Shown: piece after piece, positions 6,337 through 14,351 of the stretch
How the letters are laid out: every line of letters begins with the position of its first letter
Numbering within the stretch: position 1 is the stretch's first letter
Assembly (NCBI RefSeq): GCF_900547735.1
Contig: NZ_URHZ01000092.1
Span: 1-19,788 of the forward strand
Direction: 5' to 3'
Source: an uncultured Clostridium sp.
Lineage (GTDB): Bacteria > Bacillota > Clostridia > Lachnospirales > Lachnospiraceae
DNA length: 19,788 nt
Position numbers and translations under genes: made by a program
The notes under the pieces: generated by a model
Database searches by the model: none
Seen by the model: only the letters and a program-made list of their open reading frames with translations
Told to the model about the DNA's origin: nothing

Positions 6337-8175
6337 ATGAACGAAAGTAATAACGGCAACAAAGCACCGAAAAAATCTTTCCTGTATTATTACGGACTGG
6401 TAATGCTGGTACTGATGCTACTGAACATTTTCATTTTTCCGTCGTTAATGGACAGAACCGAGCAGGTCAGATACGATCAGTTTATAGATGAACTGGACAA
6501 GAAGAATGTAGACGAGGTATATGTGACGACGAATGGTGAGATCGTCTATACCCTGAAAGACGGTAAATGGAAAACGAATTATAAGACAGGTTCATTTCCC
6601 GGTGACGATCTCCAGAAGAGAATTACGGAAGCCGGCGTAGAAAAATACAGCACCGAGATTCCAACCCAGGCATCTCCACTGCTTAATTTCCTGGTTACCT
6701 GGATTCTGCCTCTGATTATTTTTATCGGCCTCGGCCAGATCATGAGCAGGGCGATGATGAAGAGGATGGGCGGCGGCAACGCGATGACCTTTGGAAAGTC
6801 CAATGCTAAAATTTACGCGGAATCTGAAACCGGAAAGACATTTGCCGATGTGGCCGGGCAGGATGAGGCAAAAGAGGCATTGCAGGAAATTGTAGATTTT
6901 CTGCATAATCCGCAGAAATATTCAGAGATTGGTGCGATACTCCCCAAGGGTGCATTGCTTGTAGGCCCTCCTGGAACAGGTAAGACGCTGCTCGCAAAGG
7001 CAGTTGCCGGTGAAGCGCATGTGCCGTTTTTCTCTATTTCCGGTTCGGAGTTTGTGGAAATGTTTGTCGGAATGGGCGCGGCCAAGGTGCGTGACCTGTT
7101 TAAACAGGCCAGTGAAAAAGCACCCTGTATTGTATTTATAGATGAGATCGATACGATTGGTAAGAAACGTGACGGCGCAGGAATGGGCGGCAATGATGAG
7201 CGCGAGCAGACTTTAAACCAGCTTCTCACGGAGATGGACGGATTTGACGGCCGCAAGGGCGTTGTTATCCTGGCAGCGACAAACAGGCCTGAATCGCTTG
7301 ACAAGGCCCTGTTGAGACCGGGCCGTTTTGACCGAAGAATTCCGGCAGAACTCCCTGACTTAAAGGGAAGAGAGGCAATCCTGAAGGTACACGCCAAGCA
7401 GGTGAAGGTTGATGAAACGGTTGATTATAATGCAATCGCCAGGGCTACAAGCGGCGCCAGCGGAGCCGAGCTTGCCAATATTATTAATGAGGCGGCGCTG
7501 AGGGCGGTCAGAATGGGCCGAAAGACCGTTTCCCAGGCAGACCTGGAAGAAAGCGTGGAGACGGTGATTGCCGGATACCAGAGAAAAGACGCCGGTGTTT
7601 CAACCGATGAGAAAAAGATTGTTTCTTATCATGAAGTTGGCCATGCGCTGGTGGCGGCTCTTCAGAACCACTCAGCTCCGGTTCATAAAATTACAATTAT
7701 TCCGAGGACATCGGGAGCGCTGGGATACACAATGCAGGTTGAATCCGATCAGCGGTTCCTGATGAGCAGGGAGGAAGCGTTTAATAAGATTGTTACATTG
7801 ACGGGCGGCCGTGCCGCGGAAGATTTGATTTTCCATTCAATCACAACGGGTGCATCCAATGATATTGAACAGGCTACAAAGATTGCAAGAGCCATGGTTA
7901 CCCGATACGGCATGAGCGATCAGTTCGGTATGGTAGCCCTGGAGACCGTAAACAATGCCTATCTGGGCGGCGATGCCTCCCTGGCCTGCTCGGCAGATAC
8001 AGCGACAAGAATTGACGATGAAGTAATATCGATGGTAAAAGAGGCTTATGAAAAGGCCAAAAATATCCTGACCGGAAACGAAGAAAAACTTCATGAACTG
8101 GCAGCCTATCTTCTCGACAAGGAGACAATTACCGGTGAAGAATTCATGGAGATTCTGAATAAAAAAGAGGAATAA
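6337..8175 (+). CDS. ftsH: ATP-dependent zinc metalloprotease FtsH
   Basis: 612 residues, normal family length; ATG preceded by AGAGGAG at 6324-6330. Membrane-anchored AAA+ protease that degrades misassembled membrane proteins and short-lived regulators. In order: transmembrane segment about 15-36, short extracytoplasmic region 37-113, second transmembrane segment 115-136, AAA domain with Walker A GPPGTGKT (210-217), Walker B IVFIDE (265-270), second region of homology with RPGRFDRR and arginine fingers R330 and R333, then the peptidase domain with zinc motif HEVGH (432-436) and probable third ligand D509 in TTGASNDI. All key residues are intact. It stands alone next to a divergent marR-family gene rather than in the tilS-hpt-ftsH arrangement common in Firmicutes, so it may be a second, stress-regulated FtsH; that is inference. 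Confidence 0.96.
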   Translation: MNESNNGNKAPKKSFLYYYGLVMLVLMLLNIFIFPSLMDRTEQVRYDQFIDELDKKNVDEVYVTTNGEIVYTLKDGKWKTNYKTGSFPGDDLQKRITEAGVEKYSTEIPTQASPLLNFLVTWILPLIIFIGLGQIMSRAMMKRMGGGNAMTFGKSNAKIYAESETGKTFADVAGQDEAKEALQEIVDFLHNPQKYSEIGAILPKGALLVGPPGTGKTLLAKAVAGEAHVPFFSISGSEFVEMFVGMGAAKVRDLFKQASEKAPCIVFIDEIDTIGKKRDGAGMGGNDEREQTLNQLLTEMDGFDGRKGVVILAATNRPESLDKALLRPGRFDRRIPAELPDLKGREAILKVHAKQVKVDETVDYNAIARATSGASGAELANIINEAALRAVRMGRKTVSQADLEESVETVIAGYQRKDAGVSTDEKKIVSYHEVGHALVAALQNHSAPVHKITIIPRTSGALGYTMQVESDQRFLMSREEAFNKIVTLTGGRAAEDLIFHSITTGASNDIEQATKIARAMVTRYGMSDQFGMVALETVNNAYLGGDASLACSADTATRIDDEVISMVKEAYEKAKNILTGNEEKLHELAAYLLDKETITGEEFMEILNKKEE

Positions 8176-8344
8176 AAAGATGGACCAACGTCAAGGATAG
8201 ACGCGAAGAATAAGCAGAAAGAACACGTAAAGAATAAACAGAAAAAACGAAAAAAACGAGAAAAAGACGAGAAGAATAAAGAAAAAGAACAGATATAGAA
8301 GGATCAAGAAACCTGATAAAAAGGAATAATAAAAGAACAGAATA
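8176..8344. other. Purine-rich tract after ftsH
   Basis: About 170 bases almost entirely A and G on the plus strand between the ftsH stop and its terminator. No independent gene with a ribosome site is seen. The ftsH frame stays open after its TAA for 40 more codons, to a TAG at 8296-8298, and would encode a Lys/Glu/Arg-rich tail. Confidence 0.6.
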
Positions 8345-8409
8345 AAACGGGATATGCCCCGACGATGCTGATATTTAGCGGCCGTCGGGGCATATCCCGT
8401 TTGCTTTTA
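8345..8409 (+). terminator. Strong intrinsic terminator downstream of ftsH
   Basis: Perfect 20-bp stem (8345-8364 with 8383-8402) with an 18-base loop, followed by TTTGCTTTTATT. On the minus strand it is followed by a T-rich run too, so it may work in both directions. Confidence 0.9.
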
Positions 8410-8531
8410 TTGAGTGGCAATGAAAAGTTCGCGAAGCGTGCTTTGCGTAGAAATCTGCTTTACCGGGCTGCCGTTTAGAAGAGGGGAATTTAACAACAAA
8501 TTCAAGGTATAATCGGTGGATTCTGACTTAT

Positions 8532-8545
8532 ATGAATGCATTCAT
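8532..8545. promoter_or_regulatory. Perfect 14-bp palindrome upstream of the amidohydrolase operon
   Basis: ATGAATGCATTCAT is fully self-complementary and lies just upstream of the probable promoter. Candidate operator, possibly for the LysR-type regulator encoded at the end of the cluster. Confidence 0.45.
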
Positions 8546-8551
8546 GACATT

Positions 8552-8579
8552 TTGTGTTTTGTTACAAAATAGATATAAT
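8552..8579 (+). promoter_or_regulatory. Probable promoter of the amidohydrolase operon, with an overlapping dyad
   Basis: Perfect TATAAT at 8574-8579; best -35 is the weak TTGTGT at 8552-8557 with a 16-base spacer. Between them TTTTGT-T-ACAAAA (8557-8569) is a second palindrome. A poor -35 with nearby dyads is what one expects for an activated promoter. The leader to the start codon would be about 135 bases. Confidence 0.5.
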
Positions 8580-8719
8580 AAGCCTATCACTCATGAGAGG
8601 GAATTGAAAGAAAACTGAATTTAAGGGCAAATTAAAAACAGGTCCTGTAGTAACTGTAAATTGCTATTTTTTGAAGACAGGCGCGCTGATAAATAAAAAT
8701 AGTATGAGTGGAGGAACAG

Positions 8720-10117
8720 ATGAAATTTGACGTTATATTAAAGGGCGGGAGAGTGTTTGATCCGGTCAACCGCGTGGACGGTCATTTTGATATAGGAATC
8801 CGGGAAGGCAGGGTCGCCGGGCTTGGCGGGGAGCTGTGCCAGGCGGATGAAGTGATTGACGTCTCCGGCCTTACGGTGGTTCCGGGAATTATCGATATGC
8901 ATGTGCATGTGACGAAGCTTTTGGGCGGACGGGTCGGGTATTACATGGCGGCCAGAACCGGAGTCACGACGATCATTGATTACGCGGGGCCGGTTTCCGA
9001 TATCACATCCCAGTTGGGGCGGTATGGCTGCGGTATGAACGTAGGCTGCATTGATGCGGTGCTGCCTGAATTGGTAGGGGAATCGCCATCCAGGGAACAG
9101 GTGAGGGGATTTTTAGATAATTCCCTGCAAAATGGGTCTTTGGGTCTTAAGATTCTGGGCGGTCATTTTCCTTTGACTCCCGGGGCGTCCAGATTCTGCG
9201 TGGAAGAAGCCAATGCAAAAAAAGTGATGGTGGCCTGCCACGCCGGAAGCACGGAAAACAGAAGTGATATATACGGATTAAAAGAGGCAGTGGATTATGC
9301 CAAAGGTCAGAGGCTTTTAATGGCCCATATCAATGCCTATTGCCGTGGAAACCGCTATCATTATCTGGAAGAGCTGCGAGATGCTTTCAAACTCCTCAGG
9401 GATAACAGAAATATTATTTCAGACTCTCACATGGCGGTGAATAACGGAACGGGAGGAGCATGCAGGGATGGTGTTCCATGTGATGCCATTACGGTCAACT
9501 GTTTAAAGATGTTTGGATATGAGCCGACGAAAGAGGGACTTGCACTGGCAATGAAAAATGGACAGGTGAAAGCAATAGCCGTGCTTGAGAAGGAAAATGT
9601 GCTTTTGGAAAAAGAAGAGGCGCTTCAGTACTGGAGGGAGCACGAGACGAACATCAATGTAAGTTTTCCGGCAAATCTCGCTTCTGTTGCCTCGGCCTGC
9701 ATTGTAGAGAGAAGAACTCCTGGAGGAGAGCCGCTTATTGAAATGGCTGCGACGGATGGGGGAGGATTCCCGAGAAACGGCCTGATTCAGAAATTACTTC
9801 CTTTTTACCGTTTGGGATATCTGACGCTGGAGGAGGTAATCGAAAAATGTTCGGTCAAACCGGCGGAGATTTTTGGGCTTACGGGCAAAGGAAATCTTGG
9901 GATCGGTGCGGATGCGGATATTACGGTATTAGATTTAGAACGTCTGGACGCGGTTATGAGCTTCGCCGGAGGAAGAAAAATTATGGAACACGGATCAGTT
10001 ACAGGAACGGGAGGGACGTTCCTGACAACAGAGGCCGGAGTGAAAACAGCGGAGAAGATGCAGCTTAAATATCAGTTGGCGGATACGGCGGGAAGCACTT
10101 TATACGGGGAACGGTAG
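8720..10117 (+). CDS. Amidohydrolase-superfamily enzyme (dihydroorotase/hydantoinase/aminoacylase-like)
   Basis: 465 residues from ATG 8720, five bases after GGAGG (8710-8714). An in-frame GTG at 8708 overlaps that ribosome site and is rejected. The fold is the metal-dependent amidohydrolase barrel with the composite beta domain at both ends (DVILKGGRVFDP at the start, GIGADADITVLDL near the end). Binuclear metal ligands are all present: HVH at 61 and 63, a candidate carboxylated Lys144 in GLKILGG, His174 in ACHAGST, His203 in MAHINAY and Asp346 in AATDGGG. Members hydrolyse cyclic amides or deacylate N-acyl amino acids; the sequence alone does not fix the substrate. First gene of a cluster with a permease and a C69 peptidase, which suggests uptake and breakdown of an amide or peptide-like compound. 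Confidence 0.85.
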   Translation: MKFDVILKGGRVFDPVNRVDGHFDIGIREGRVAGLGGELCQADEVIDVSGLTVVPGIIDMHVHVTKLLGGRVGYYMAARTGVTTIIDYAGPVSDITSQLGRYGCGMNVGCIDAVLPELVGESPSREQVRGFLDNSLQNGSLGLKILGGHFPLTPGASRFCVEEANAKKVMVACHAGSTENRSDIYGLKEAVDYAKGQRLLMAHINAYCRGNRYHYLEELRDAFKLLRDNRNIISDSHMAVNNGTGGACRDGVPCDAITVNCLKMFGYEPTKEGLALAMKNGQVKAIAVLEKENVLLEKEEALQYWREHETNINVSFPANLASVASACIVERRTPGGEPLIEMAATDGGGFPRNGLIQKLLPFYRLGYLTLEEVIEKCSVKPAEIFGLTGKGNLGIGADADITVLDLERLDAVMSFAGGRKIMEHGSVTGTGGTFLTTEAGVKTAEKMQLKYQLADTAGSTLYGER

Positions 10118-10177
10118 GAGCGGCAAAGAGCCCGTTTCTATGAATTAATTCAATTCAGATTTAGAAAGGAGATTCTT

Positions 10178-11485
10178 ATGATGATTTTTAATTTACCTCC
10201 TATTTTGGGGTTAACTCCATTGATTGTTTACATAATTCTGGCTTTTCGTCCGAAGATCCATCCGCTGGTGAATGTTTCAATTTGCCTGGCGATCGGTGCG
10301 GTGCTTACAAAGACTAACCTTCTGGAATTCGGTTCGGTCCTGACAACTTCGTTGGGTTCGTTTCTTGGACAGGTCGGTTTTATTATCATGATCGGTTCCG
10401 GCCTGGGCCTGATTTTGAAGGAATCCGGGGTTGCGGAAAATCTGGTTCATTTGATGGTACGGAAGATTGGTATCAATTCAATCAGCAGGGCAATCATAGC
10501 GTCCATGCTTGCGTCGATGTTTATGGTTCTCGTGCTGAGCACCCTGACAGGCGGCAATGCGGTCATAGCGCCGATTCTTATCCCCCTGGTTGCGTCTGTC
10601 GGAATGACTCCCAGCACGCTGGCCATTATCATGCAGACCGCGGGCGTGACAGGTCTTTTCATCAGTCCGTTTTCTCCTCCAATGGTTACAATTATGGAGG
10701 TGACAGGACTTGCATATCAGCAGGTTTTACTCTATGCCAGCTTACCGGTGTGTATTCCGATGTGGCTGATTACCTATTTTAATGCGAAACGCGTTCAAAA
10801 AGCTACGGCGGGCGTATGTGACTATCCGGAAGGAACCGCCCTGTCGGTGAATGCTTACAAAGCCTCTCCCGAGGCCAAAAGAGCAACTTTGTTCTTTGGC
10901 GTGGCAATGGCGCTGATTGTGGGCTATGGCATTATGTTTAAACTGGGAGTCGCCCATGCGATTACCGTTATCACAGTGGCCGTACTGGCAACCGGATTCG
11001 GAGCCCGTTTTAAGATAGACAAAACGATTGATTTGTTTATGAAGGGATGTGCGCAGTATTTCTGGATTTTTATGCTGTTTATACTGATGGATCCATTCCT
11101 GAATTTCATTTCCAAGAGCGGCGCCTTTGATGCGCTCGTGGAAATTGGCGCACCATTAGTGGAGAGCGGAGGTAAAGTCGGACTGTCGATGCTCGCCTCT
11201 TTGATTGGTACATTTGGTATTCAGGGCGCTGCCGTTGCGCAGGCGGTAATGCTTAATACGGTATTCCGTCCCCTGGTTGATGCGACCGGTCTCAGTATGC
11301 ATGTCTGGGCGATCGTAATATTGATTGGTTCTCAGATGACATCATTTGCCTATCCCGGCCTCGATATGGTTGCGGCAACCGGTACGGCGCGTTCCAGTGA
11401 TATGAAATCCCAGGTAAAGCATGGCTGGATGGTTACGGCAGCCGTATTGGCTGTATGCCTTGTGATGTCAATGCTGTTTGGTTAA
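10178..11485 (+). CDS. Multi-pass permease, ion-transporter (IT) superfamily type
   Basis: 435 residues, about 11-12 hydrophobic segments. ATG 10178 with AAAGGAG at 10165-10171; a second ATG follows directly. The organisation, with a motif FSPPMVTIM after about 170 residues and a related SQMTSFAYPGLDM near residue 390, recalls the two inverted halves of IT-superfamily carriers (GntP, DcuC, NhaC and citrate carriers). I cannot assign the exact family. It would be a cytoplasmic-membrane secondary carrier, probably ion-coupled, for an organic anion or amide. It lies 60 bases after the amidohydrolase and 23 before the peptidase start, all on the same strand, so one transcript is likely and its substrate is probably the amidohydrolase's. 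Confidence 0.8.
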   Translation: MMIFNLPPILGLTPLIVYIILAFRPKIHPLVNVSICLAIGAVLTKTNLLEFGSVLTTSLGSFLGQVGFIIMIGSGLGLILKESGVAENLVHLMVRKIGINSISRAIIASMLASMFMVLVLSTLTGGNAVIAPILIPLVASVGMTPSTLAIIMQTAGVTGLFISPFSPPMVTIMEVTGLAYQQVLLYASLPVCIPMWLITYFNAKRVQKATAGVCDYPEGTALSVNAYKASPEAKRATLFFGVAMALIVGYGIMFKLGVAHAITVITVAVLATGFGARFKIDKTIDLFMKGCAQYFWIFMLFILMDPFLNFISKSGAFDALVEIGAPLVESGGKVGLSMLASLIGTFGIQGAAVAQAVMLNTVFRPLVDATGLSMHVWAIVILIGSQMTSFAYPGLDMVAATGTARSSDMKSQVKHGWMVTAAVLAVCLVMSMLFG

Positions 11486-11508
11486 TTTGTGGAAGGAGAA
11501 GAATATCT

Positions 11509-12924
11509 ATGTGTTTTATGCTAATTGGCGGTAAGAATGTATTTAAAAACGGAACAATGCTGGGGGGACATAATGACGATCTGTTTGGATATGAGGCGGC
11601 ATCCATGGAAATACTTCCTCATATGATACAGGAACCCGGAGCCTCGGTGAAACTGCCTACGGGACCGGTTATCCCTCAAACCCGGGAGACGGCCCGCTGT
11701 ATTTTGTTAAAAACGTTCCGCGGAAATCTGGCGGGTGATACGATTGCGGTGAATGAACACAATGTCTGTCTTATGGGCGGAGAAAACCTGGCGGTTGATC
11801 GCAATGACCGCGCGGCCGAAGCGGATCCCATCGTAGAAAACGGCGCCGCAGGCGGAGTACGGTTTGCAGCGCTGACTCAGAGCAGGACTGCGAGGGAATG
11901 TGTGGAGCGGATTGGGCGTTACTATACAGAGTACGGAAACCGTTTTCCATGCGCCGTCGGTGTATTTGATACGGAAGAAGCATGGTATATCGAGGGCGGC
12001 GGCGGTTCTGCATGGCTCGCGGTCAGAGTTCCCGACGACTGCTATTTAATCCAGTCCAACGGTTACCGTATCAATGAAATTGACTGGGATGACACAGAGA
12101 ATGTTCTGTATTCGGAGGGATTAAAGGAGTTTGTCATTTCAAAAGGACTTTGGGACCCTGCCGCCGGACCGTTTAACTGGGCCAAAGCATTCGGTCGGAA
12201 ATTCCTTGAGGATCCCCGAACATACTATTATAATTCCAGGAGAGTCTGGCGGGCAATCAATATGCTTTCTTCTACTGAGCTTGGTCCGGATCAGGAGGAG
12301 TATCCTACGTTTATGAAACCGTCTGAGCCCATCACGGCGGAGAGGATCATGCAGCTGCTTCGGGATACGAATAGTGATAATGATTTCTGCGCATTTACGG
12401 AGGCAGGCGTAAATAGTGATGTGCGCCCGATCGGTGTTCCGCATTGTATCCACTCGGCAGTGGTGGAACTGCACCGGGGACTGCCCGCAGAACTGGGCGG
12501 CGTTTTATGGAGCTGCCTCGGGTCTCCGCTCACGGCTCCGTACCTTCCGCACCATTTTGGCATTACGGATATCGCGCCCGCTTTCCAGGAGGGCACCGAC
12601 ATCTACAGTGATTCCGCGGCTTTCTGGCAGATGAGAAAACTGACGAATCTGGCAATGGCGGACTTCTTCCATTATGCTCCGATTATTACAAATGAATGGA
12701 TGAAGCTGGAACGGAAAGCGTTTTTAATGAAGGAGATGGTGGAGAAAGAGGCATCTGCTTGTTACGAATCCGAGCCGGAGAAGGCAAAAGAACTGCTGAC
12801 GGCATTTGCGGACAGTCTGGATTTCGAAGCGCTGAAAACAGCGAAACTGCTCGAAGAACAGTTACATCGGGTGATTGCGGGAAATCTTTATAAATATTTT
12901 GCCAAGGGTAATTTGCAGTGGTAA
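11509..12924 (+). CDS. C69-family (PepD-like) Ntn hydrolase / dipeptidase
   Basis: 471 residues. Start set at ATG 11509, preceded by GGAAGGAGA (11491-11499). A longer frame from 11455 would overlap the permease and bury the catalytic residue. The protein begins Met-Cys: Cys2 becomes the N-terminal nucleophile once Met is removed, as in C69 / penicillin-acylase-like Ntn hydrolases. GGHNDD at 19-24 matches the conserved Asn-Asp stretch of that family, and further conserved-looking blocks are GVFDTEEAWYIE and YLIQSNGYRI. Length fits C69 dipeptidases (about 470). The family cleaves dipeptides or related amide bonds in the cytoplasm. As third gene of the cluster it would cleave what the amidohydrolase releases; the exact bond is unknown. 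Confidence 0.85.
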   Translation: MCFMLIGGKNVFKNGTMLGGHNDDLFGYEAASMEILPHMIQEPGASVKLPTGPVIPQTRETARCILLKTFRGNLAGDTIAVNEHNVCLMGGENLAVDRNDRAAEADPIVENGAAGGVRFAALTQSRTARECVERIGRYYTEYGNRFPCAVGVFDTEEAWYIEGGGGSAWLAVRVPDDCYLIQSNGYRINEIDWDDTENVLYSEGLKEFVISKGLWDPAAGPFNWAKAFGRKFLEDPRTYYYNSRRVWRAINMLSSTELGPDQEEYPTFMKPSEPITAERIMQLLRDTNSDNDFCAFTEAGVNSDVRPIGVPHCIHSAVVELHRGLPAELGGVLWSCLGSPLTAPYLPHHFGITDIAPAFQEGTDIYSDSAAFWQMRKLTNLAMADFFHYAPIITNEWMKLERKAFLMKEMVEKEASACYESEPEKAKELLTAFADSLDFEALKTAKLLEEQLHRVIAGNLYKYFAKGNLQW

Positions 12925-12939
12925 TTTCAGAATCAATCG

Positions 12940-12972
12940 AGGGGCAAATCCGTTTTTGCGGTGTTTGCCCCT
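12940..12972. promoter_or_regulatory. Hairpin after the peptidase gene: terminator-like or regulator site
   Basis: AGGGGCAAA (12940-12948) pairs with TTTGCCCCT (12964-12972). Inside the loop CCG and CGG can extend the stem. No T-run follows on either strand, so it is not a classical terminator. It lies 15 bases past the peptidase stop and about 155 upstream of lysR, so it may slow read-through or bind LysR. Confidence 0.5.
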
Positions 12973-13129
12973 TGGGTGGGAACGGTGACCTGTACGCAGA
13001 GCGTATGGGTTATCGTCAATGTTAAAGCTGTTAAAGTCGGGGGACTTCGTAACAGTCAATCATGATGCGTTTTTTGCAGTTTGGCCGAAGGTTGAACTGC
13101 GATTAAATTTCAGGGGAAGGGAATTTGGT

Positions 13130-14086
13130 ATGACGGTGGAAATGGAGTATGTTTATGTGGTTTATCAGGAAAAGAGTTTTTCCAAGGCGGCTCAGAAGCT
13201 GTTTGTGAGCCAGTCTGCGGTCAGCGCTATGGTGCGAAAAGCGGAGGCGAAAATCGGCTGCCAGTTATTTGACAGAAGTACGATCCCTCTTACGATAACA
13301 AAAGAAGGGGAATATTATATCCGGTGCGCGGAACAGTTTATGCGGCTGGAGAAAAATATGGATGCCTATTTCAGGGATATGGCCGACATGAAGACAGGCC
13401 ATCTGTCTGTTGGAAGCTCCTCCTTCTTCTGCGCATATCTGCTGGCCGGGCTGCTGAAACGTTTTAAAAATAAATATCCCGGCGTTTCGGTGGAGATCCA
13501 TGAGGGAAACATCAAAGAACTGAGGGCCGGACTTCAGAATGATTCCATTGATCTTCTGCTGGAAACGGCCATACCGGCGGATGATGAGGTGGAACGGTTC
13601 CTTTATGATTATGAAGAAATCATTCTGGCGGTGCCCGCAGAATTAGAAGTCAATAAAAAACTGCGGTCTTACCAGATGACATTTGCGCAGGCCAGGGATG
13701 GAGCGTTCGCCGGGAATGCAATCGAGGCCGTACCCATGCAGGTATTTAAGGAATGTCCTTTTATTCTGTTGAAAGAAGAAAACGATATCTGTGTGCGGAG
13801 CAAGGAAATTTGCCGTAACGCCAGTTTCGAGCCAAAAGTTGAATTATATCTGGATCAGATTATGACCTCCTTCTATGTGGCAAAATCCGGATCCGGCATT
13901 GCGTTTATCAGAAGCAGCCTGCTTAGCCTTGTGTCGGACACCGACGCGCTGGTCTATTATAAAATAGGAGATCCGCTGGCACGCAGGGAAATATTTTTGA
14001 CGCGCAAAAGAGGACGGTATACAACAAAGGCCATGGAAGAGTTTTTAAAGCTGTGCAGGGTTCAGCATTCGGGGAAAACACGGTGA
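13130..14086 (+). CDS. LysR-family transcriptional regulator
   Basis: 318 residues from ATG 13130 (MTVEMEYVYVVYQEKSFSKAA), with a purine-rich AGGGGAAGGGA at 13112-13121. The frame is open back to 13019, but those 37 extra residues do not look like LysR sequence, whose N-terminal helix-turn-helix starts within the first residues. A further ATG at 13142 is an alternative. The helix-turn-helix is about residues 14-37 (SFSKAAQKLFVSQSAVSAMV), followed by the linker helix and the effector domain from about residue 86 (GHLSVGSSSFFCAYLLAGLL). LysR proteins act as tetramers, usually activating neighbouring genes when bound to a pathway metabolite. It follows the amidohydrolase-permease-peptidase genes on the same strand and is the likely local regulator. 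I see no good promoter of its own. Confidence 0.9.
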   Translation: MTVEMEYVYVVYQEKSFSKAAQKLFVSQSAVSAMVRKAEAKIGCQLFDRSTIPLTITKEGEYYIRCAEQFMRLEKNMDAYFRDMADMKTGHLSVGSSSFFCAYLLAGLLKRFKNKYPGVSVEIHEGNIKELRAGLQNDSIDLLLETAIPADDEVERFLYDYEEIILAVPAELEVNKKLRSYQMTFAQARDGAFAGNAIEAVPMQVFKECPFILLKEENDICVRSKEICRNASFEPKVELYLDQIMTSFYVAKSGSGIAFIRSSLLSLVSDTDALVYYKIGDPLARREIFLTRKRGRYTTKAMEEFLKLCRVQHSGKTR

Positions 14087-14109
14087 TGGGAGAGATGAGG
14101 AATGCAGCT

Positions 14110-14138
14110 GGGAGGGCAGGATCCGGGGAGGGAGGGGG
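14110..14138 (+). other. G-tract cluster, possible G-quadruplex
   Basis: Five runs of three to five G at 14110-14112, 14114-14116, 14125-14128, 14130-14132 and 14134-14138, directly after lysR. Loops are 1, 8, 1 and 1 bases. The block 14125-14135 is also complementary (one G-T) to 14311-14321 inside the structured element that follows. Confidence 0.5.
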
Positions 14139-14144
14139 TGTGTA

Positions 14145-14351
14145 TGAGTCTTCAGTCCCATTTTTAAATTGTCGTGAGTGGGGAATCCGGACAGAATGAA
14201 TTGCTCCGGGGACCGTTTGCACTTGGTGGAGTGCATAGCAGACACTACGGCGTCACAAAACGCCGCCTAAGTGCTGATGGACTCCAATGTCCCCTGCGCA
14301 ATTGATTCTGCCTCCTTCCCCGGGCAGCGGATCGATGGGACTGAAGACTCA
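14145..14351. ncRNA. Candidate structured RNA (or giant imperfect hairpin element)
   Basis: Nested stems, outside in: 14145-14161 with 14335-14351 (17 bp, perfect); 14180-14185 with 14316-14321 (6 bp); 14192-14204 with 14298-14310 (12 of 13); 14208-14213 with 14289-14294 (6 bp); 14228-14236 with 14277-14285 (8 of 9); 14248-14253 with 14260-14265 (6 bp, CACAAA loop). In addition GCACTT 14219-14224 can pair with AAGTGC 14269-14274, which crosses the 14228/14285 stem as a pseudoknot and competes with an inner extension AGCA 14237-14240 / TGCT 14272-14275. No open reading frame explains it. I recognise no known RNA family. Neither a clear promoter nor a terminator flanks it, so strand and transcription are open; a decayed palindromic mobile element is the main alternative. 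Confidence 0.5.

Noticed and set aside
6813..7397. 194-codon minus-strand frame inside ftsH
   Set aside because: It lies fully antisense to conserved AAA-domain coding sequence and has no ribosome site.
11455..11508. Longer start of the C69 peptidase
   Set aside because: It would overlap the permease gene and bury the catalytic Cys, which must be N-terminal after Met removal.
14171..14290. Cobalamin or other known riboswitch
   Set aside because: GGGGAATCCGG and CCGGGGACCG recall part of the cobalamin aptamer, but the core boxes are absent and the pairing pattern differs.
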